A stretch of 64,000 nt of DNA from Acorus gramineus (lineage: Eukaryota; Streptophyta; Magnoliopsida; Acorales; Acoraceae): contig CM060850.1 of the NCBI GenBank assembly GCA_030737835.1, positions 16,540,146 to 16,604,145 of the forward strand, written 5' to 3'. Shown here in pieces: positions 58,963 through 64,000 of the stretch. A program made the translations under genes and the position numbers. Within the stretch, counting starts at the first letter, position 1. Every line of letters starts with the position of its first letter. The notes beneath the pieces are model-generated. The model was not told the origin of the DNA. It saw only the letters and a program-made list of their open reading frames with translations, and made no database searches.

Positions 58963-61900
58963 TGTCACGCCCCAGGCGTCCCCGGGACGCGGCAAGTGTA
59001 TATAAAATATCAGAATCTACACAGGAGGTCAATAATACCATACACAAGCAATCATGACACACAGACAACAAAAGCAGGGCTGACATGATATATACACCAA
59101 ATGCGGATAACTAAAGACTAAATCTGTAATCAAAACACACTACAGACTCCATACATAATCACATGTCCTGTGAGAGCCAATATACATACAAAGACATCCA
59201 AATACAACACAAACGCGTGCCCAAGCACGGAAAATAATACATACTAGTACAAGGGATGCTGATAATCTCTACAACTCGCGGGACGTGGCGCTACTCCGCT
59301 ACTGATGAAGTCCCTCGGGGAGCTCCTCCTCTGGATCCGACTCAGATGGCACTGAAGAAAAAGATTATGCGAGGGGTGAGCCACACGCTCAGTGAACGGC
59401 ACAACCCATGCATCACAGACAATATTGACCACAATCAGATAATCCTTAACATCCACAACCACATTACCATAGCCACAAGCAACAACAATTCCTCAACCTA
59501 GTGGGTCGCTACCGCCAACCCACTTCACCCTCACCCTCACCCTCAATGAGTGACCAAGGATATTGGGACTGATCAACACAAAACCAGCGGGTCGCTTCCG
59601 CCAACCCGCTACACCCTCACCCTCACCCTTTAATGGGTGACATAGGATTTTGGGACTGATAAGCATCCAATCACAACTCCAGTGGGTCGTTCATCGCCAA
59701 CCCACTACACCCTCACCCTCACCCTTCAGTGGGTGACATAGGATTTTGGGACTGACTAGGCTGTTGGTCACCCTTGGTCCACCGATAGTCTCTCCTCCAC
59801 TCCGTAGGCCGCCTGGTCTACTCCCAAATTCAGCACAGTCCGAAACCAAATCAGGAGGTGCCTACTGATGGGAACCCTCTGTCAGGAAGGCCTGTCTAAC
59901 GCTGGGGTAGTCTCTACCGGATCCAACGAAGGGAACAGAACAGCCTATCCATCGCATATGATCCACTTGGATCCGCAGACAGCACATTATAACAACACTA
60001 ATGTTCTGAATTCCTCAGAACCCACCAGGGCGCATAACTACGATGCGGGGAACATGCATAAGGTTATAACAAGGGTGGAATATCATTGGGGAAAGAAACT
60101 CGGGAGGGCAGCGTGAGTTCCCGTTATAGGACACCCCGACAACCAAACAAGGAACACGGTGTACCCTAACCCGGGTCTCACCGCTGTCCTCGCAAGGCCC
60201 CTCCCCTATAATATTCACTATAACATGCAATGTAAACAAATACTAGCATTTAATTTAATAAATAAACTAGTAGGGCACATGCATCGGTCGGGCTTCCTAG
60301 CATGGAAACAGGGGACATGCTGCATGGCTCATACACATATCCTAAGGGTGCAAGTCCCTAACATGCAAAGTCTAGGATAACATGCATTCTACAATTAAAT
60401 CATGCTCGCATGATATACATATTCCACATGTCAATATCTATCCATGGTGCCCCAGGAGAGGTCGGTATACGCCCAAGTGCGTATAACACCTCTCTACTGG
60501 GTTGGATTGTCCCACTCACCAGAGATCGGGGTCGTCGCGCGACCGTCCGTCAAGATCTGCAAGACAGACATTCAATATGGTGAGAAACCACACAATTTAT
60601 ACATAGAAATGCCTAGAAATACCCAAAACTCGGATAAGCATGCATACGGGCTCGCACGCATGCGAGCACGCGCGTACGCACGCGAGTCCGAGTGCCCCGA
60701 CACCTACCCGAACCCTCGGGCAGCCATTCGCAAGCCCCCCGCATGCGCACGTACGAATGCGCACGCACGCACACACCCCGGCACCATCGGCGCACTGCCG
60801 CGCGCTTGCCTGCGCGCCCAGACGCGCACCCGCACGCACGCGCACGCTCGCGCGCGCCCACGCGCACCGCGCGTCCAGCCTGCGCCCCTCGCGCAGCACC
60901 CCGCGCACTGCCCCAGCATGCCCCAGCACACGCACGCACGCGCATGCACGCGCGCGCGCGCACTGGTTCCCTGCCCAGCACCCAGGCGCACTGCCCAGGC
61001 GCACTGGCCGAGCGCGCGCACGCTCGCGCGCACGCCCGCGCGGACTTCCGCGCACACCCCCGCTGGCGCCAGAACCCGCGCGCCCGCTCCGCGCGAACCC
61101 GCGCACCCGCGCGCGACTGCGCGCGCGACTGCGCCCGCCAGCGCCCAGCACCCTCGGCCAGCACCCGGTACCCGCGACCCAGCGCCCAGGGCTCAGCGCC
61201 CAGCACCCGGGACCCTCACCCAGCGTCCACGCGCACGCCCGCGCAACACGCGCCCAGCGCGCCTGGCAGCACGCGCCCAGCACGCCTGCCAGCCTGCCCG
61301 CGCTGCGGCCCGCGTTGCCTACCTGCGCGCGTCGCCGAGTGGCCCGAGCACCGCTCGCTTGCACGCCCGGGGCACTGCCCGCCTGATGCCCGAGCGCCCC
61401 TGCCCTGCTCGCCTGCGCGCCCAGCCAGCTCGCCCGGCCTGCCAGCGCGCACAGCCCAGCAGCCTGCTCCGCACGCCTCTCCCTGCACCCCCCGAGCGCA
61501 CGCCCGCGCGCGCACCCGCGCGCACGCGCTCGCGCGCCCAGCAAACTGGTGCCCTGCTCCCAGCCTACCCAGCTAGCCCTGCCAGCCTAGCACCCGACTA
61601 GCCCTGCACGCCCGGCACCAGGCACGTCCAGCGCCAGCCCGAGCGCACGCCCGCGCGCAAGCGCGCGCGCATCCGCGCCAGCCACTGCGCCTGCACCACC
61701 CTGCGCTGCTGCCCTGCCCGGGACAGCAGCCGCCCAGCCCGAGCCGCACGCCTGCCAGCCCGAGCTCCTCTACCACCCCCCTCTGACCACCACCACAGCC
61801 TCCGACCGCCTCCCACAGCCGCCAACCGCCTCCCAACCACAAAACCACCCCCCTAGCATACATCTATGCAAGAAAGAGGGGAAAAAGAGGCTTACCAAGG

Positions 61901-62483
61901 GGAGGGAGCGAAGTCCGGTTGCTCTCCGCGCGCCGAAACCTCTCCCAAAAGGTTTCCCACGCCCCGATCTACCTCCACCGCCGAGATGGCTCAAATCAGG
62001 GACGAAGAGAGGGCGGACGGACGGGCAAAACTCGTCGGAATTGGGATTTGAAAACACCGGAGTGTAGATCGGGACCCGATCTACACTTCCTATGTTTTAA
62101 CTTTTAAGCTTTGAGGGGTCTAAGGGCCTCAAATGGAAGAAAAACGGGTAAGGGGAGAGAGGGAGACCATTGGGGGAGAAGATGAATAGTGCTCAAAGAT
62201 ATTTTCTCACCCACTTATAAAGCGGGTCACTTAAAAACCCGGATACGCCCCGGAACTGCGAAATTTCGGAAACGTTACCGGAATTCAACGAAATTTTCGT
62301 GAGAGGCCTAAAATGGCACCAGGACACCAAATATGCAGTTAGATTTTCAATCGGAGTCCTCTAACTCAGGACGATAGCTAACAGTCCAAAAATTAGCGGT
62401 TCCGATCGAAAACCGAAAAAAACGAAAAACTGCCAGAACGCTCTAACGGTTACCAGCAGGCTAAAAGTGACACATATATAACA
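58963..62483 (-). repeat. 3' LTR of a chromovirus-like Ty3/gypsy element
   Basis: 3521 bases; in element sense TGTTATATATGTGTCAC...GGGGCGTGACA. It is the same family as the solo LTR at 26863-29899. A polypurine tract (minus GGGGGGAAGAA, 62484-62494) sits directly before it, as expected for a 3' LTR. TTTAG (58958-58962) would be the flanking target site. A GC-rich GT...AG bounded tract lies at 60557-61895. Confidence 0.88.
60557..61895 (-). other. GC-rich intron-like tract inside the 3' LTR
   Basis: On the minus strand it begins CCTTGGTAAGCC and ends TCTTGCAGATC, as in the solo LTR copy, but is about 375 bases longer. Contains extended alternating CG/CA/GC stretches. Open frames of 300-385 codons on both strands reflect base composition only. 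Confidence 0.5.
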
Positions 62484-63100
62484 TTCTTCCCCCCTTAGGA
62501 AATTTTGTCCTCAAAATATGCAAAAACATCTAGGAGGGGAAAAGATGCGTCACACCTGGCATCCATGAGCTTCCATGTGTCCTTGACACCGGAACGGTGC
62601 TGCCATCGCACCTCGACCACTGGACGGTCTTGGTGCAGAGCCTCCTCACGCGGCGGTCCATGATCTCAATCGACTGCTCCACGAATGACTGTCCGGCTCA
62701 GAGACGAGCGGCTCGAACGGGATGACGTGAGCAGGATCGTGGACACCTTTACCCAACTGCGAACCCACCACTCCAAGACGGAGAGGTAAGAATTGGCGCT
62801 GAGGCGAGCCTCCGAGTAAACTCCAGGAAGCTCTCCTCGCAAGAAGGGGACCACTCGAACCGGACATCCTTCCAAGTAAGGCGGTTAAGAGGAACAGCTA
62901 TCTTCGAGAGTCCCTCGTCAAGCTTCCTGCAATAACCCGCCAAACTTGGGAAGCTCCGAATCCTTGCGGGGTTCGACGGTCGACGCCAATTCGACATAGC
63001 AAGCGTCTTACCCGGGTCCACAGATATGCCTTCACCAGAAACCACTCAGCCCAAAAGGCCTTAACCTCTAACCAAACTCGCACATGATCTCTCATCTATC
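62484..63100 (-). other. pol remnant of the chromovirus-like element
   Basis: Minus strand shows the RT-to-RNase H junction (SGEGISVDPGKTLAMSNWRR, IRSFPSLAGYCRK, PLNRLTWKDVRFEW, 62749-63045) only ~270 bases from the pol terminus and polypurine tract (GAGGACAAAATTTCC, ~62497-62512). Much of pol is missing. Fossil, broken. Confidence 0.8.
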
Positions 63101-63790
63101 TGATGCTTCCATGGTATCCCTTACCTGGGAAAAGAAACCTCGGGAGGGCACCATGAAATCCCGATATAGGATACCCCGACAACCAAACAAGGAACACGAA
63201 GTACCCTAGCCCGGGTTTCAACGCCGACCTCACAAGGCCCCTTAATCCAGAAAGGAACACTAGAAGAAGACATCATTTAAAGAACACCACTAACCCCTCC
63301 GGATCATCTACATCTAGATGATCACCCAACGATGTCATTCAACATCCTTCTCAAGACCGGACCCAACCTCCGTGGGAATGGTCGAACAGCAATTTGGGTC
63401 ACGAGGTGACGCGTCTTTGTCTCATCCACACCCTCACTCCCATCAGGAGACATATTGGGACTTTGGGAGAGACTTAGACTGCTCTCTACCCCTGGTCCAC
63501 CGGTAGCCTCTCCCCGCTCCGTAGCTCGCCTGGTCCTCTGACCGGGAGCCTGTCTAACGCCGGGGCTGTACTACGCGGATCCAACGAAGGGGAGAGCGAT
63601 TCCACGCTCGCGACATCATCCATTAATCCATTTCCGGGTTAGCCCCTACCTGACATACTCCCACGATCAGTACCCCTCCGACTGCATCGGCGGTACCTAC
63701 GGATGAGAGCCTCCTGCCAGGACGGCTACAACCCGGCCTCTTTAACTCGAACAACCACACTCATTACCCGCTCAACGAGATAACATACAC
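63100..63790 (-). mobile_element. Rearranged LTR fragment of the same family
   Basis: 63130-63245 matches 60090-60200 of the 3' LTR (ACAACCAAACAAGGAACACG), while 63480-63600 matches ~59770-59940 (GGTCCACCG, GGATCCAACGAAGGG). The two blocks are in swapped order relative to the LTR. Fossil. Confidence 0.65.
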
Positions 63791-63849
63791 ACATGCTTAA
63801 CAGCAACCAACACACATATATTCATAGGGAGCTAGGAAACAAAACATTA

Positions 63850-64000
63850 CCTCGAGCCATGACGCCCGAAACCTGCGCCTCCTCAGCCGAAAGCGCTGCA
63901 ACCCTGCCCGAGACAAACTGCGGCAGAGGAGCAAGAGCACGCCTCGCCGGCTGCCGCTGCTGAGGTAGCACTCGGGGTCGGCCAGCATCAGGGCAATTGT
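63850..64000 (-). other. gag C-terminal remnant, runs off the window
   Basis: Minus strand reads LPQFVSGRVAALSAEEAQVSG, like the end of chromovirus gag before protease. Fossil; the element continues past the right edge. Confidence 0.5.

Noticed and set aside
60444-61601. 385-codon plus-strand frame and several overlapping long frames
   Set aside because: Same cause as above: low-complexity GC-rich DNA within the 3' LTR.

Overview
The window is nuclear DNA from a flowering plant. Host genes have GT-AG introns and plant-only families are present (a chloroplast-type FKBP, a CC-type NBS-LRR remnant, a type I MADS-box remnant, a plant mobile domain gene). Transposons dominate: Ty3/gypsy Tat and chromovirus-like elements, Copia, hAT, Mutator-like (MULE), MITEs and tRNA-type SINEs. 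A eudicot is likely, but species cannot be told from sequence alone. All gene models were read by eye from open frames and splice signals.

Layout. 1-2004 is a decayed RPM1-like NBS-LRR gene that enters from the left edge. 2750-4580 is an old scrap related to the next element. 4587-15349 is a complete-length but decayed Tat-lineage Ty3/gypsy element on the minus strand. It has both LTRs, gag, protease, RT, RNase H and integrase regions, an antisense extra ORF and a tandem array. It carries a solo LTR nested in pol and an hAT deletion derivative nested in its 3' LTR. 15853-16600 is a type I MADS-box pseudogene. 17232-20217 (minus) is a six-exon inositol polyphosphate 5-phosphatase gene that looks intact. 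20218-26043 is AT-rich DNA with MITEs and a short, internally deleted Copia element with a perfect target-site duplication.

26052-33161 is a structurally complete hAT transposon with a perfect 8-bp target duplication. Its three-exon transposase gene has two in-frame stops, and a 3-kb solo LTR sits in its first intron. 35415-35835 is a short hAT-type MITE. 36058-45435 (plus) is a ten-exon, 220-residue FKBP18-like thylakoid-lumen immunophilin gene that looks intact. 47144-50981 is a TIR element with a 9-bp duplication, filled with a ~409-bp tandem array that repeats a small dyad symmetry and an exon-like acidic stretch. 51813-58023 is a MULE carrying a MuDR-type transposase plus a second gene for a plant mobile domain (PMD) protein. 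58963-64000 is the 3' LTR and scrambled internal remnants of the chromovirus-like family whose solo LTR sits in the hAT element.

The two host genes likely to work are the 5-phosphatase (phosphoinositide/inositol phosphate turnover) and FKBP18 (chloroplast lumen); they are unrelated. The most interesting parts are the PMD-carrying MULE, the dyad-rich tandem array, the GC-rich intron-like tract inside the large LTR family, and the hAT parent/deletion-derivative pair.
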